Program-made: the position numbers and the translations under genes
Shown: positions 7,733 to 16,658 of the stretch, piece by piece
How the letters are laid out: every line of letters starts with the position of its first letter
Position numbering within the stretch: the stretch's first letter is position 1
Notes under the pieces: generated by a model
Seen by the model: the letters and a program-made list of their open reading frames with translations, nothing else
Databases searched by the model: none
Told to the model about the DNA's origin: nothing
NCBI GenBank assembly: GCA_012800735.1
Contig: JAAZIU010000008.1
Location: 1 to 46,426, forward strand
Direction of reading: 5' to 3'
DNA length: 46,426 nucleotides
From: Clostridiales bacterium
GTDB lineage: Bacteria; Bacillota; Clostridia; Oscillospirales; CAG-272

Positions 7733-9462
7733 TGAAGATGGTTTTGCGGTATCTTAAACCGATGGCGTGGAGGATGACCGGCGGACTTATGATAAAACTG
7801 CTCGGCACCTTCATGGACCTTGCGATACCGTGGATACTCTCATATATTCTTGACAGCGTAGTTCCGACAGGCAGCCGCCCTCTCATCTGGATTTGGGGCG
7901 GCTTGATGGTCGTTTGCGCCGTCATCGCCATGGCGGGCAATGTTATCGCCAACCGGTTTGCTTCTAAAGTAGCGCGGGACGCGACCGTCCGCATCCGGCA
8001 TGACGCATTCGTCAAAATCTCGACGCTTTCGGCGTCTCAGATAGACAATCTGACAATACCCTCTCTGATCTCCCGCCTCTCCTCCGATTCTTACAACGTC
8101 CATCATATGATAGGCATGGCGCAGCGCCTCGGGGTAAGGGCGCCTATTCTGCTGATCGGCGGGATAACGATAACTCTGACGATGGACAGGGCTTTGACGC
8201 TTGTTTTGCTGTTTATCCTGCCGCTGCTCGGCGTTGTCGTCTGGATAGTGTCAAGCCGCGGTATCCCGCTTTACACAAAGGTGCAGGAAGCGCAGGACAT
8301 CCTCGTCCGGAAAGTTCAGGAGTTTATGGGCGGCGTCCGCGTGATAAAAGCCCTCTCGAAAACCGATTACGAGAGGAACCGCTATGACGAGATAAACCGC
8401 GAAGTGGTAAACCGCGATTTCAAAGCCGGGGTTGTGATGAGCATTACAAACTCGGTGATGAACCTCTTTTTGAACTGCGGTCTTGCCGCTGTCATATTGG
8501 TAGGCGCATACAGGGTCAACGCGGGGGTAACGCAGCCGGGAACACTTATCGCCTTTCTTTCGTATTTCACTATTATTCTCAACGCCATGATGGGCATTAC
8601 CCGACTTTTTACCAACCTTTCGAGAGGCGTAGCTTCCGCCAACCGCATTGATGAAATACTCGCGCTCGGTCCGGAGCTGGCGATAGGCGAGAAAAACCAT
8701 AAAGATACCGAGGCTCATATCAGTTTTGAAGACGTCAGCTTCTCATACAAGGGTATTTCCGACAATCTTGCCGATATAAGCTTTGAATTGAAAAAAGGCG
8801 AAACACTCGGCATTATCGGTCCGACCGGTTCGGGAAAAACGACGATAATCAACCTGCTGATGCGGTTTTACGACCCCGGGACGGGAGTGATACGCATCGA
8901 CGGCGACGACATAAAATCGCTTGATTCGGGGCAGCTTCACGGCAGATTCGGCGTTGTATTCCAAAATGATTTTTTGTTTGAAGATACCATCAGAACAAAT
9001 ATCGATTTCGGACGGAATTGTTCCGACGAAGATATCCGCCTTGCAGCCGAAACGGCGCAGGCGGCGGAATTTATTGAGGAATATCCGGACGGATATGAAC
9101 ATCTGCTGACGGTTAAAGGCTCGAACCTTTCCGGAGGTCAGAAACAGCGGCTGCTTATCGCCCGGGCTCTTGCAGGTAAACCCGACATTCTGATTCTTGA
9201 CGACTCAAGCTCGGCGCTTGACTACGCGACCGACTCGGCGCTCCGCCGCGCAATTCATGAGCATTACGGCGGGACTACGTCAATTATCATCGCGCAAAGG
9301 GTCAGCTCGATCATGAACGCCGATTTGATCCTCGTCCTTGACGACGGCAGGATTATCGGAAAGGGAACGCATGAAGAGCTTATGCGAAGCTGTCAGGATT
9401 ATATCGATATTGCAAATACCCAGATGGAAGCGATGGCTCTCGGAGCGGAGGCGAAAAGATGA
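7732..9462 (+). CDS. ABC exporter subunit with degenerate ATPase site
   Basis: 576-residue half-transporter: six membrane segments in about residues 15-310, then a nucleotide-binding domain. Walker A GPTGSGKT is at 363-370 and the signature LSGGQ at 466-470. Walker B ends Asp490-Asp491, with Asp in place of the catalytic Glu, and the switch His is Gln522 (AQR). Such changes mark the degenerate subunit of heterodimeric exporters of the LmrCD/BmrCD/TM287-288 type. It overlaps the MarR gene by one base and its partner by four (ATGA). The substrate, perhaps a drug or peptide, is unknown. Confidence 0.93.
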   Translation: MKMVLRYLKPMAWRMTGGLMIKLLGTFMDLAIPWILSYILDSVVPTGSRPLIWIWGGLMVVCAVIAMAGNVIANRFASKVARDATVRIRHDAFVKISTLSASQIDNLTIPSLISRLSSDSYNVHHMIGMAQRLGVRAPILLIGGITITLTMDRALTLVLLFILPLLGVVVWIVSSRGIPLYTKVQEAQDILVRKVQEFMGGVRVIKALSKTDYERNRYDEINREVVNRDFKAGVVMSITNSVMNLFLNCGLAAVILVGAYRVNAGVTQPGTLIAFLSYFTIILNAMMGITRLFTNLSRGVASANRIDEILALGPELAIGEKNHKDTEAHISFEDVSFSYKGISDNLADISFELKKGETLGIIGPTGSGKTTIINLLMRFYDPGTGVIRIDGDDIKSLDSGQLHGRFGVVFQNDFLFEDTIRTNIDFGRNCSDEDIRLAAETAQAAEFIEEYPDGYEHLLTVKGSNLSGGQKQRLLIARALAGKPDILILDDSSSALDYATDSALRRAIHEHYGGTTSIIIAQRVSSIMNADLILVLDDGRIIGKGTHEELMRSCQDYIDIANTQMEAMALGAEAKR

Positions 9463-11276
9463 ACCGCAGAGGCACTTCAACGGCGGGAATATACACCGCC
9501 ACGATGAATCAAGGCGCCCGCCCGCCTAAGCGCAAGCTTTTTAAACGGCTTGTAAAATACCTTTTGAACGCGAAATGGCTGATGCTTATCGCTCTTATCC
9601 TGAATCTTTTGTCGACGCTTTTAACCCTTATCGGCCCCGGACTTTCCGGCGCGGCAATCGACGCGATGACCGGCGGAAAAGGAAATGTGGATTTTCCGAC
9701 GGTTTTTCGCTATGCCGGTCTGATGGTGCTGTTTTATGCGGCAAGCGCGGCGATAGGCTACGCGGTGCGTCTTATCATGATAAAAATATCCCGCAGAGTC
9801 GTTTACACCCTGCGGCGGGATCTGTTTGACCGTCTTACAAAGCTGCCTGTCGGATTCTTCGATCTGCACCAGACCGGCGATATTATCTCGATAATCTCCT
9901 ACGACGTCGATACGATAAACGCTTCTTTGGGCTCAGATCTGCTTCAGATTTTAACCTCTGTCGTGACGGTGGTGGGTTCGCTTGTTATGATGCTGCGCAT
10001 CTGCCCGCAGCTTGTCATTGTATTTGCCGTCACGGTGCCGCTCTCGGTATTGTTCACGAGATACAGGGCTCGCGTTGTCCGTCCGCTCTTTCACAAACGC
10101 TCTGTCTTGTTGGGCGAACTGAACGGTTACACCGAGGAATCGATTGGCGGAGTCAAGACGACGAAGGCTTACAACCGCGAAAGCTACATGACCGGCCGTT
10201 ACGACGAAAAAAACCAAGCCGCGGCAGAAGCCTATTATACCGCGGAATATTACGGCTCGATAAGCGGTCCTTCGATAAACTTTATAAACAACCTGTCTCT
10301 GGCGCTTGTCTCGGTTTTCGGCTCGCTGCTTTATCTTTCCGGCGGAATAAGCCTCGGCAATATCAGCTCCTTTGTCCTCTATTCGCGCAGATTCTCGGGT
10401 CCGATAAACGAGTTCGCGAACATCTTCGCCGAACTTCAGTCGACATTTGCCGCCGCCGAAAGAGTTTTCCGACTGATGGATGAAATGCCGGAACCGCAGG
10501 ACTCCGAGTCGGCAAAAGAGCTTGTCTCGGTAAAAGGGGATGTGGAACTCAGGGACGTGAATTTCGGTTATACCCCCGAGCGGCAGGTTATTCACAACCT
10601 CAGTCTTAACGCGCCGCACGGGACGGTGGTAGCGATAGTCGGACCTACGGGAGCCGGAAAAACTACCATTATAAACCTGCTGATGCGGTTTTACGACGTG
10701 AACAGCGGGGAGATATTGATAGACGAAAACGAGATAAGAGATGTCACCCGCAGCTCATTGCGCCGTTCTTATACGATGGTGCTTCAGGACACCTGGCTTT
10801 TCTACGGCACTATCTTCGAAAACATCGCCTACGGCAAAGAAGGGGTAACGAGAAAGCAGGTCGAGGATGTCTGCAAAGCCGCCGAGATTCACAACTACAT
10901 AATGAGCCTGCCCGACGGATATGACACGCTGCTCTCCGACAACGCCACAAACATCTCAAAAGGTCAGAAGCAGCTTCTGACTATCGCCCGCGCGATGCTT
11001 TTAAGTTCGCATATGCTGATACTCGACGAAGCGACCTCCAACGTCGACACAAGGACGGAGAGGCGGATACAGTCGGCGATGCTGCGGCTGATGCGGGACG
11101 AAGACGGCCCGCGTACCTGTTTCGTCATCGCGCACCGGCTCTCCACCATCCGCAACGCCGATGTTATTTTAGTAATGCAAAACGGAGAGATCGTCGAGCA
11201 GGGACGCCACGACGAGCTGATTTCCCGCGGCGGCGAATACGCAAAGCTATACCGAAGCCAATTCGAGACCTGGTAA
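9459..11276 (+). CDS. ABC exporter subunit with canonical catalytic residues
   Basis: 605-residue half-transporter and partner of the preceding protein. Six membrane segments are followed by an ATPase domain with Walker A GPTGAGKT (395-402), Walker B ending Asp523-Glu524 with the catalytic Glu present, and the switch His559 (AHR). The signature is the divergent ISKGQ at 499-503. The degenerate Walker B of the first subunit therefore pairs with the degenerate signature of this one, while the other site is complete, as known for asymmetric exporters. There is a ~35-residue polar N-terminal extension. The ribosome site GGAGG precedes the start. The gene ends five bases from the stop of the convergent tetR gene. 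Confidence 0.93.
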   Translation: MNRRGTSTAGIYTATMNQGARPPKRKLFKRLVKYLLNAKWLMLIALILNLLSTLLTLIGPGLSGAAIDAMTGGKGNVDFPTVFRYAGLMVLFYAASAAIGYAVRLIMIKISRRVVYTLRRDLFDRLTKLPVGFFDLHQTGDIISIISYDVDTINASLGSDLLQILTSVVTVVGSLVMMLRICPQLVIVFAVTVPLSVLFTRYRARVVRPLFHKRSVLLGELNGYTEESIGGVKTTKAYNRESYMTGRYDEKNQAAAEAYYTAEYYGSISGPSINFINNLSLALVSVFGSLLYLSGGISLGNISSFVLYSRRFSGPINEFANIFAELQSTFAAAERVFRLMDEMPEPQDSESAKELVSVKGDVELRDVNFGYTPERQVIHNLSLNAPHGTVVAIVGPTGAGKTTIINLLMRFYDVNSGEILIDENEIRDVTRSSLRRSYTMVLQDTWLFYGTIFENIAYGKEGVTRKQVEDVCKAAEIHNYIMSLPDGYDTLLSDNATNISKGQKQLLTIARAMLLSSHMLILDEATSNVDTRTERRIQSAMLRLMRDEDGPRTCFVIAHRLSTIRNADVILVMQNGEIVEQGRHDELISRGGEYAKLYRSQFETW

Positions 11277-11281
11277 GTCTT

Positions 11282-11824
11282 TTATGCCATCTTGCTGATA
11301 ATTCTGTCGATTATCTTTGCAAACTCTTCGGGGGACTCGCGGTTTTCCTTGTTTATCCAGACTCGCAGCGCCTGATAGCAGCCATAGGTGAGGAGATTAT
11401 ACATATACTCGATTTCTAACCCTTCGGAGTTGCCCAACCTGCGGAATATCTCATTCTGTATCATTATCGCCTGAGAAAACATCTTTTCCGGAAAAGCCGG
11501 ATCGACGTTGTTGTTGACAAGCAGCCGGCAAAGGTCGATGTTTTCCTCAATGTTTTGACAGATGATCAGCACAATTTTTTCCGCCTGCGCGGGATTATCT
11601 TCAACGGCCTGATTCACCATTTGGATCAGGTCGTTTTCCATGTCCGCAAGCAGATCGAACTGAGAGCCGTAATACTTATAAAAGGTGGAGCGATTTACAT
11701 CGGCCACTTCGCAAAGCTCTCTTATCGAAATATTATAGATATCGTTCTTCTCAAGCAGCGATACAAGCGCGTCTTTTAACAGCTGCTTTGTCATCGTTAC
11801 CCGACGATTTTCTTTTTTCTTCAT
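11282..11824 (-). CDS. TetR-family transcriptional regulator
   Basis: 180 residues. The N-terminal helix-turn-helix is clear (ISIRELCEVADVNRSTFYKYY, about residues 32-52), and the rest is a helical ligand-binding and dimer domain. The TTGAGG ribosome site lies eight bases before the ATG. It is divergent from the MMPL transporter at 12011; CAACAC/GTGTTG sequences recur in the shared region (11858-11863, 11876-11881, 11922-11927). Repression of the transporter, and perhaps of itself, is the likely role, inferred from this arrangement. Confidence 0.9.
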   Translation of the reverse strand: MKKKENRRVTMTKQLLKDALVSLLEKNDIYNISIRELCEVADVNRSTFYKYYGSQFDLLADMENDLIQMVNQAVEDNPAQAEKIVLIICQNIEENIDLCRLLVNNNVDPAFPEKMFSQAIMIQNEIFRRLGNSEGLEIEYMYNLLTYGCYQALRVWINKENRESPEEFAKIIDRIISKMA

Positions 11825-11857
11825 AAATAAACCTCAATTAAATTTTTTTTGAATATA

Positions 11858-11881
11858 CAACACTTTCGGCGGTGCGTGTTG
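11858..11881. promoter_or_regulatory. Candidate TetR operator, distal copy
   Basis: CAACAC (11858-11863) and GTGTTG (11876-11881) form an inverted repeat with a 12-bp gap just upstream of the tetR start. The same hexamer begins the palindrome inside the MMPL promoter. Confidence 0.45.
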
Positions 11882-11912
11882 CGTTAACAACAGTTTAGCA
11901 TTAATCAGTCGG

Positions 11913-11941
11913 TTGACAATCCAACACATGTGTATTATAAT
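11913..11941 (+). promoter_or_regulatory. Promoter of the MMPL transporter with internal palindrome
   Basis: TTGACA (11913-11918), 17-bp spacer, TATAAT (11936-11941): full consensus. The perfect 10-bp palindrome ACACATGTGT (11924-11933) lies wholly in the spacer, where a bound repressor would block RNA polymerase. It is probably the main operator of the adjacent TetR protein. Confidence 0.85.
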
Positions 11942-12010
11942 ATAAAAAAGCATAAATGTCAAGACATATTTTGCTTTATTACCGCGAAAATTTCACCGGA
12001 GGTTTACTAT

Positions 12011-15000
12011 ATGCGCAAAATTGCTGATTTTATAGTGGAGCGGCGGCTCCCGATTTTTATTGTTATGCTCGCTCTGACTCTTGTCTGCGGCCTTGCCGCC
12101 CTCAAAGTCGGGGTAAATACCGACATGACGAAATATCTCCCCGATAACTCCCAGATGAAGGTCGGGGTTGACATAATGGATGAAGAATTTCCCGAGTCCG
12201 ATGAAGAAAGCTCGGTTCGGGTTATGTTTACCGGTCTTTCGGAAGAAGAAAAAACCGAAGTTTTCCTTTCCCTTCAAAAAATCAAGTATATAAGCTCGAT
12301 TGAATACGAGCCTGACAGCGAAGACTTTAACAAGAACGACAAAACCCTCTTCCTCGTCAAAACCGACTTTGATTACGGAAGCGACGAGATGAAGTCGATA
12401 GAAAATGAGCTCAACGGCTTTTCCGGCTACGACATGATATGGCAGTCAAACAGCGTTGAAGCGATTAAGGTGCCGCCGGTGGTACTGCTCTCGGCGCTTG
12501 CCCTTTTGATCGTCATTTTGTTTGTCATGTGCGAATCATGGATAGAGCCGGTGCTCTTCCTCGCTTCTACCGGCGCCGCGGTAGCTCTGAATCTCGGCTC
12601 AAACCTGTTCTTAGGTTCAGTCTCCGAACTTTCGATGTCGATAGCGCCGATACTCCAGCTTGTGCTGTCGATGGACTACTCGATAATTTTAATCAACCGT
12701 TATCGCCAGGAGCTTGAAGTTGCCGAAAACAAATACGCGGCGATGAAGGCGGCGCTTGCCAATTCAGCTTCGTCTATACTTTCCAGCGCCTTCACTACCG
12801 TTGTCGGACTGCTGGTGCTGGTTCTGATGAGCTTTAAGATAGGCCCCGAACTCGGAATCATCCTCGCCAAGGGCGTATTCATCAGCATGCTTACCGCTTT
12901 CACGGTACTTCCGACGCTTATCCTGATTTTCGACGAAGCCATCAAAAAGTCGGCTAAAAAGTCCCCGCAGTTTAAAATGGCGGGACTTACCAAATTCAGC
13001 CTTAAACTGCGCCGGGTAATGCCGGTAGTGCTGGTCGGACTTTTTGTCGCGTCTTTCATAATATCTCAGAATACCGGAATCTCCTTCTCTCAAACACCGG
13101 TCGACAAGATGGCCGGAGTCTTCCCCCGCGAAAACAACTTCGTTCTGCTTTACGAAAACGAGGACGAAGAAACCGCATGGAATCTTGCGTCAAGCGTTGA
13201 GGAGAACAATCTTGTAAAGGAAGTAATCGGTTATTCAAACACCGCCGGAAAGCTCTATTCCTCAGAGCAATTAAAAGATTTGGGCGACGGAGAATTTGAA
13301 TTCGACGATACCGCGGCAAAGATATTGTATTACCGATATCACGACAGTTCGACAAACGAACTTACTTTCCCGGAATTCATCGATTTACTGAACAATAATG
13401 TTCTGAAAAACGAGAAGCTCTCGGAAAATATCACCGAAGAAGAAAAAGACGGCATCCTGATGCTGAAAAAGCTCAACGACAGAACAAATCTTAAAAAGGA
13501 AATGAACGCGGAGGAGATTGCCTCCTTCCTCGAAATGGACAAAGAGGCGGCGGAACAGCTGCTTTTCCTGCGCGCCATAAAAAATGCATCCGAATCCGGT
13601 GAGCTTGACCCCGCGGTTGCCGAACAACTTATCTCCGGAAAGGAACCGGCTGAGGTAATAGCCGAACTCACCGCCGCGGCAGTACCGCCTGCGCCTGTTG
13701 CGCCGCCGGCGGAACAGGAAGCGCAGATAAACCCGCAGGACATAATGTCTCAAATGACGCCGGAACAGGCAGCCATGCTTGCAGCGTCAGGCATAGACAT
13801 ATCTCAGATGTCCCCCGCCGAGCTTGCCGCGATGGCGGCGCAGTTCGGATTCGGAAGTCAGCCTCAGGCAGAACCGGAACCTCAGGTAGACCCCGAACAG
13901 GCGGCAAAAGCCGCCGCTGCCGCAGCGGCGCTCGAAGCGCTGACCAATCTGAAAGTTTCGGATATAACGCTTCCCGACTTTATCGATTTAATGATTGAAT
14001 CCTCGTCCGAACCCGCATTTGCGGATAAATTCGACGCGGAGGAAATATCAACTCTTAAAGACGCCCGTGAGATAATCGATTATATCCTGTCTGACAAAAA
14101 ATATCCCACGGACGAAATGACCTCGCTCCTGAAAAAATATTCCGACAACATAGACGAAAACGACATGAAGCTGCTCTATCTGTATGAAGCTTCCGAAAAC
14201 GGATATAAGTCCGAGTGGACGATATCTGTCGAAGATTTGCTTAATTATCTCAACGACGATGTGATGAAAGCCCCGGAATTCTCCCGCTTCTTCGACGACG
14301 ATATAAAGAAAGAGCTTTCCGACGCACAAAACGAGCTTAACGACAATCTGCCGGAGATTAAGGGAGATAGATACTCTCGTATAATCATCAGAACCGAATA
14401 TCCCGATGAATCGGACGAAACCGAAAACTTCGTATCAAAACTCATAGACGGCGAGAAGCAGTTTTCAAAGCCGGCTTATCTTATCGGCACTTCGGTTATC
14501 CCGCATGAGATATCCGACGACTTCAACCGCGAGTTTTTGATAGTTTCGATAATCACCGCCCTCTCGATCTTCCTTGTAGTCATGATAACCTTCCGCTCGG
14601 TGTTTGTTCCGGCGCTGCTGGTGCTGCTGGTGCAGACCGCGGTTTATATCACCGTTGTCGTGGTCGGAATTCAGGGCTACAACATGATGCATATCGCTCT
14701 TCTCGTGGTACAGAGCATTCTTATGGGCGCCACTATCGACTATGCAATCGTGTTCATGAGCTATTACCGCGAAAATCGCGTGACTAAGGGAATACAGGAC
14801 TCGCTCCAAGCGGCATACGAAGGCTCGATTCATACGATTATGACCTCCGGTCTGATCCTAATCCTTGTAACCGCAATTCTCGGCATCTTCGTGTCCGACC
14901 AGACAACGTCGCAGGTATGCTCAACCATATCGATAGGCGCGCTTGCGTCGGTGCTGCTGATATTGTTTGTTCTCCCCGGATGCGTCGCCTTGCTCGACAG

Positions 15001-15061
15001 ATTCACCGCCGGCAAAAACCGGCTCAAGGAAAACAAGCCTGATAAAGCCGAGTCGGAATAA
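12011..15061 (+). CDS. MMPL/RND-family membrane transporter
   Basis: 1016 residues from the ATG at 12011, chosen because GGAGG precedes it; a longer frame would start inside the promoter. The layout is RND-like: one membrane helix, an outer domain, five helices, then the same pattern again. Each half has the Asp-Tyr pair of MMPL proton relays, in DYSIILINRY (Asp222) and DYAIVFMSYY (Asp910). The second outer region is very long (about 460 residues) and contains an Ala/Pro/Gln/Met-rich stretch around residues 555-645. MMPL proteins move lipids, hydrophobic compounds or drugs with the proton gradient; the substrate here is unknown. A TetR gene is divergent. Confidence 0.88.
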   Translation: MRKIADFIVERRLPIFIVMLALTLVCGLAALKVGVNTDMTKYLPDNSQMKVGVDIMDEEFPESDEESSVRVMFTGLSEEEKTEVFLSLQKIKYISSIEYEPDSEDFNKNDKTLFLVKTDFDYGSDEMKSIENELNGFSGYDMIWQSNSVEAIKVPPVVLLSALALLIVILFVMCESWIEPVLFLASTGAAVALNLGSNLFLGSVSELSMSIAPILQLVLSMDYSIILINRYRQELEVAENKYAAMKAALANSASSILSSAFTTVVGLLVLVLMSFKIGPELGIILAKGVFISMLTAFTVLPTLILIFDEAIKKSAKKSPQFKMAGLTKFSLKLRRVMPVVLVGLFVASFIISQNTGISFSQTPVDKMAGVFPRENNFVLLYENEDEETAWNLASSVEENNLVKEVIGYSNTAGKLYSSEQLKDLGDGEFEFDDTAAKILYYRYHDSSTNELTFPEFIDLLNNNVLKNEKLSENITEEEKDGILMLKKLNDRTNLKKEMNAEEIASFLEMDKEAAEQLLFLRAIKNASESGELDPAVAEQLISGKEPAEVIAELTAAAVPPAPVAPPAEQEAQINPQDIMSQMTPEQAAMLAASGIDISQMSPAELAAMAAQFGFGSQPQAEPEPQVDPEQAAKAAAAAAALEALTNLKVSDITLPDFIDLMIESSSEPAFADKFDAEEISTLKDAREIIDYILSDKKYPTDEMTSLLKKYSDNIDENDMKLLYLYEASENGYKSEWTISVEDLLNYLNDDVMKAPEFSRFFDDDIKKELSDAQNELNDNLPEIKGDRYSRIIIRTEYPDESDETENFVSKLIDGEKQFSKPAYLIGTSVIPHEISDDFNREFLIVSIITALSIFLVVMITFRSVFVPALLVLLVQTAVYITVVVVGIQGYNMMHIALLVVQSILMGATIDYAIVFMSYYRENRVTKGIQDSLQAAYEGSIHTIMTSGLILILVTAILGIFVSDQTTSQVCSTISIGALASVLLILFVLPGCVALLDRFTAGKNRLKENKPDKAESE

Positions 15062-15125
15062 TGCGGACAGGCAAGGCCGTAAGTTCTAAAAATATTACAG
15101 AATTATAACAATTAACGCCTACCTC

Positions 15126-15154
15126 TTGAAATATACAGCATGAAATGGTATAAT
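15126..15154 (+). promoter_or_regulatory. Promoter of the ireB-ribF pair
   Basis: TTGAAA (15126-15131), 17-bp spacer, TATAAT (15149-15154) with a TGG extended -10. Confidence 0.82.
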
Positions 15155-15227
15155 AAGAACACCTATCGTTTTGCATAAATCACATCGACTCACACCGACC
15201 GTGTTGTATTATTTTGGAGCTGATAAA

Positions 15228-15524
15228 ATGGCTGACAGCAGAAATCCCCTGAATGAACGCACTCGTCTGAACATCCCTGATTCTTCCCAGACTCAGACTT
15301 TCTCGATCCACGAGGATCGCGACACAGAGATTCGCAGCGTGCTTTCAAGCGTATACAACGCGCTTCGCGAGCGCGGATACAATCCCATTGATCAGATGGT
15401 AGGCTACCTTCTGACCGAGGATCCAACATATATCACCAATTATAAAAATGCCCGCGCGCTCATCCGCCGCGTCGACCGCGATGAGGTGCTCCGCGTGCTG
15501 CTTGCCGAATATCTGCGTATCTGA
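15228..15524 (+). CDS. ireB: IreB-family regulatory phosphoprotein (UPF0297)
   Basis: 98 residues from the ATG at 15228, preceded by TTGGAGC at a good distance. The family pattern is strong: TQTFSIHEDRDTEIRSVL, then ALRERGYNPIDQMVGYLLTEDP and a basic stretch RALIRRVDRDEVL. In Enterococcus the family member is phosphorylated by the Ser/Thr kinase IreK and affects cephalosporin tolerance. In most Firmicutes this gene precedes ruvX; here ribF follows 14 bp downstream instead. Confidence 0.92.
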   Translation: MADSRNPLNERTRLNIPDSSQTQTFSIHEDRDTEIRSVLSSVYNALRERGYNPIDQMVGYLLTEDPTYITNYKNARALIRRVDRDEVLRVLLAEYLRI

Positions 15525-15538
15525 CGAAAAAGCGTCAC

Positions 15539-16564
15539 ATGAAGCTTTACGATCTCAGAATACCTTGTGACATCGACTTTGACAGAGCCGCTGTCAGCAA
15601 TATAACCGGCTTTGCCGGGCTTTACGAGCGTGACTTTAAATCAGCCGAACCGGGAGAGCTTGCCGCCCTCCCGAAAGCGGTTGCGCTCGGAGGGTTTGAC
15701 GGAGTGCATCTCGGACATCGGGCGCTGCTGCGCAGTTGTGTCAAATACGCCGCCGAAAACCTGCTTCTGCCTTCGGTGTGGACCTTCGACGAAGCTCCGG
15801 GAGCGATATTCGCCTCTCACGGCGGGAAGGCGGTCTGTCTTTCCGACGCGCCGTCAAGGCGGGTGATGTTTGCCGAGGCGGGTATTGCCGCCGCTGCTTT
15901 CGAGGCGTTTTCCGATATCAGGAATATCTCTCCGGAAGCCTTTGTCAAAGATATACTAATCGGTACTTTGAATACAAAAGCCGCATTCTGCGGCTTTAAT
16001 TTCACTTTCGGCGCCGGAGGGAAAGGCAAGGCTGACGACCTTGTCCGGTTGATGAAGCTGCACGGCGGAACGGCTGTCGTTGTCCCTCCCCTTGAGCTTG
16101 ACGGCGCCCCGGTGAGTTCAACCCGAATAAGGGAGCTTTTGTCTGCGGGAGACGCCGGCGCCGCCGCCCGTCTTTTAGGCGAACCTTGGCGGCTGACCTC
16201 TGATGTCAGCCGCGGAAGGCAATTCGGTCGCCGTCTCGGCATCCCGACGATAAATCAGCACTTCCCTCCCGATATGCTTATCCCCCGATTCGGCGTTTAT
16301 GAGACTCGATGCGAAATAGCCGGCGGGAGCTGTTATTCCGCGGTAACTAATGTCGGAATGCGGCCGACGGTATCATATCTTCCCGGCGGTGAGCCCGCGG
16401 CGATTGCCGAGAGCTATCTGATTGGATTTCAAGGCGATTTATACGGCAAAACCGTTTCCACCTCGTTTCTGCGATTCATCCGCCCGGAGATTAAATTCTC
16501 GTCGCCGGAACAGCTCGCCGAAGCGATGAAAAATGATATAGCAAAAGTAAAACCGGAACCCTGA
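15539..16564 (+). CDS. ribF: Bifunctional riboflavin kinase/FAD synthetase
   Basis: Makes FMN and then FAD from riboflavin. It is 341 residues, somewhat long for the family (usually about 310-320) because the N-terminus has roughly 20 extra residues. The adenylyltransferase domain shows GGFDGVHLGH at 51-60 and the SSTRIR motif at 193-198. The flavokinase domain begins at GRRLGIPTIN (230-239) and continues with FGVYETRCEI. No good ribosome site is visible before the ATG, so coupling to ireB 14 bp upstream is possible. The terminator stem begins inside the last codons. Confidence 0.95.
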   Translation: MKLYDLRIPCDIDFDRAAVSNITGFAGLYERDFKSAEPGELAALPKAVALGGFDGVHLGHRALLRSCVKYAAENLLLPSVWTFDEAPGAIFASHGGKAVCLSDAPSRRVMFAEAGIAAAAFEAFSDIRNISPEAFVKDILIGTLNTKAAFCGFNFTFGAGGKGKADDLVRLMKLHGGTAVVVPPLELDGAPVSSTRIRELLSAGDAGAAARLLGEPWRLTSDVSRGRQFGRRLGIPTINQHFPPDMLIPRFGVYETRCEIAGGSCYSAVTNVGMRPTVSYLPGGEPAAIAESYLIGFQGDLYGKTVSTSFLRFIRPEIKFSSPEQLAEAMKNDIAKVKPEP

Positions 16565-16590
16565 GTGTAAAACGGGATTCCGGTTTTTTT
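16551..16590 (+). terminator. Terminator overlapping the end of ribF
   Basis: AACCGGAACCC (16551-16561) pairs with GGG-A-TTCCGGTT (16574-16585) with one bulged A, followed by a T run. The 5' arm lies in the last ribF codons. Confidence 0.85.
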
Positions 16591-16658
16591 ATATTCAAAT
16601 GGTCTTTAAATGAAAACAGAGACGCGTAACGCAGTAAGATTTCTTCGGAAGTCTTTTT

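Noticed and set aside
11930-12010. Upstream extension of the MMPL transporter
   Set aside because: It would start inside the promoter; a good ribosome site precedes 12011.
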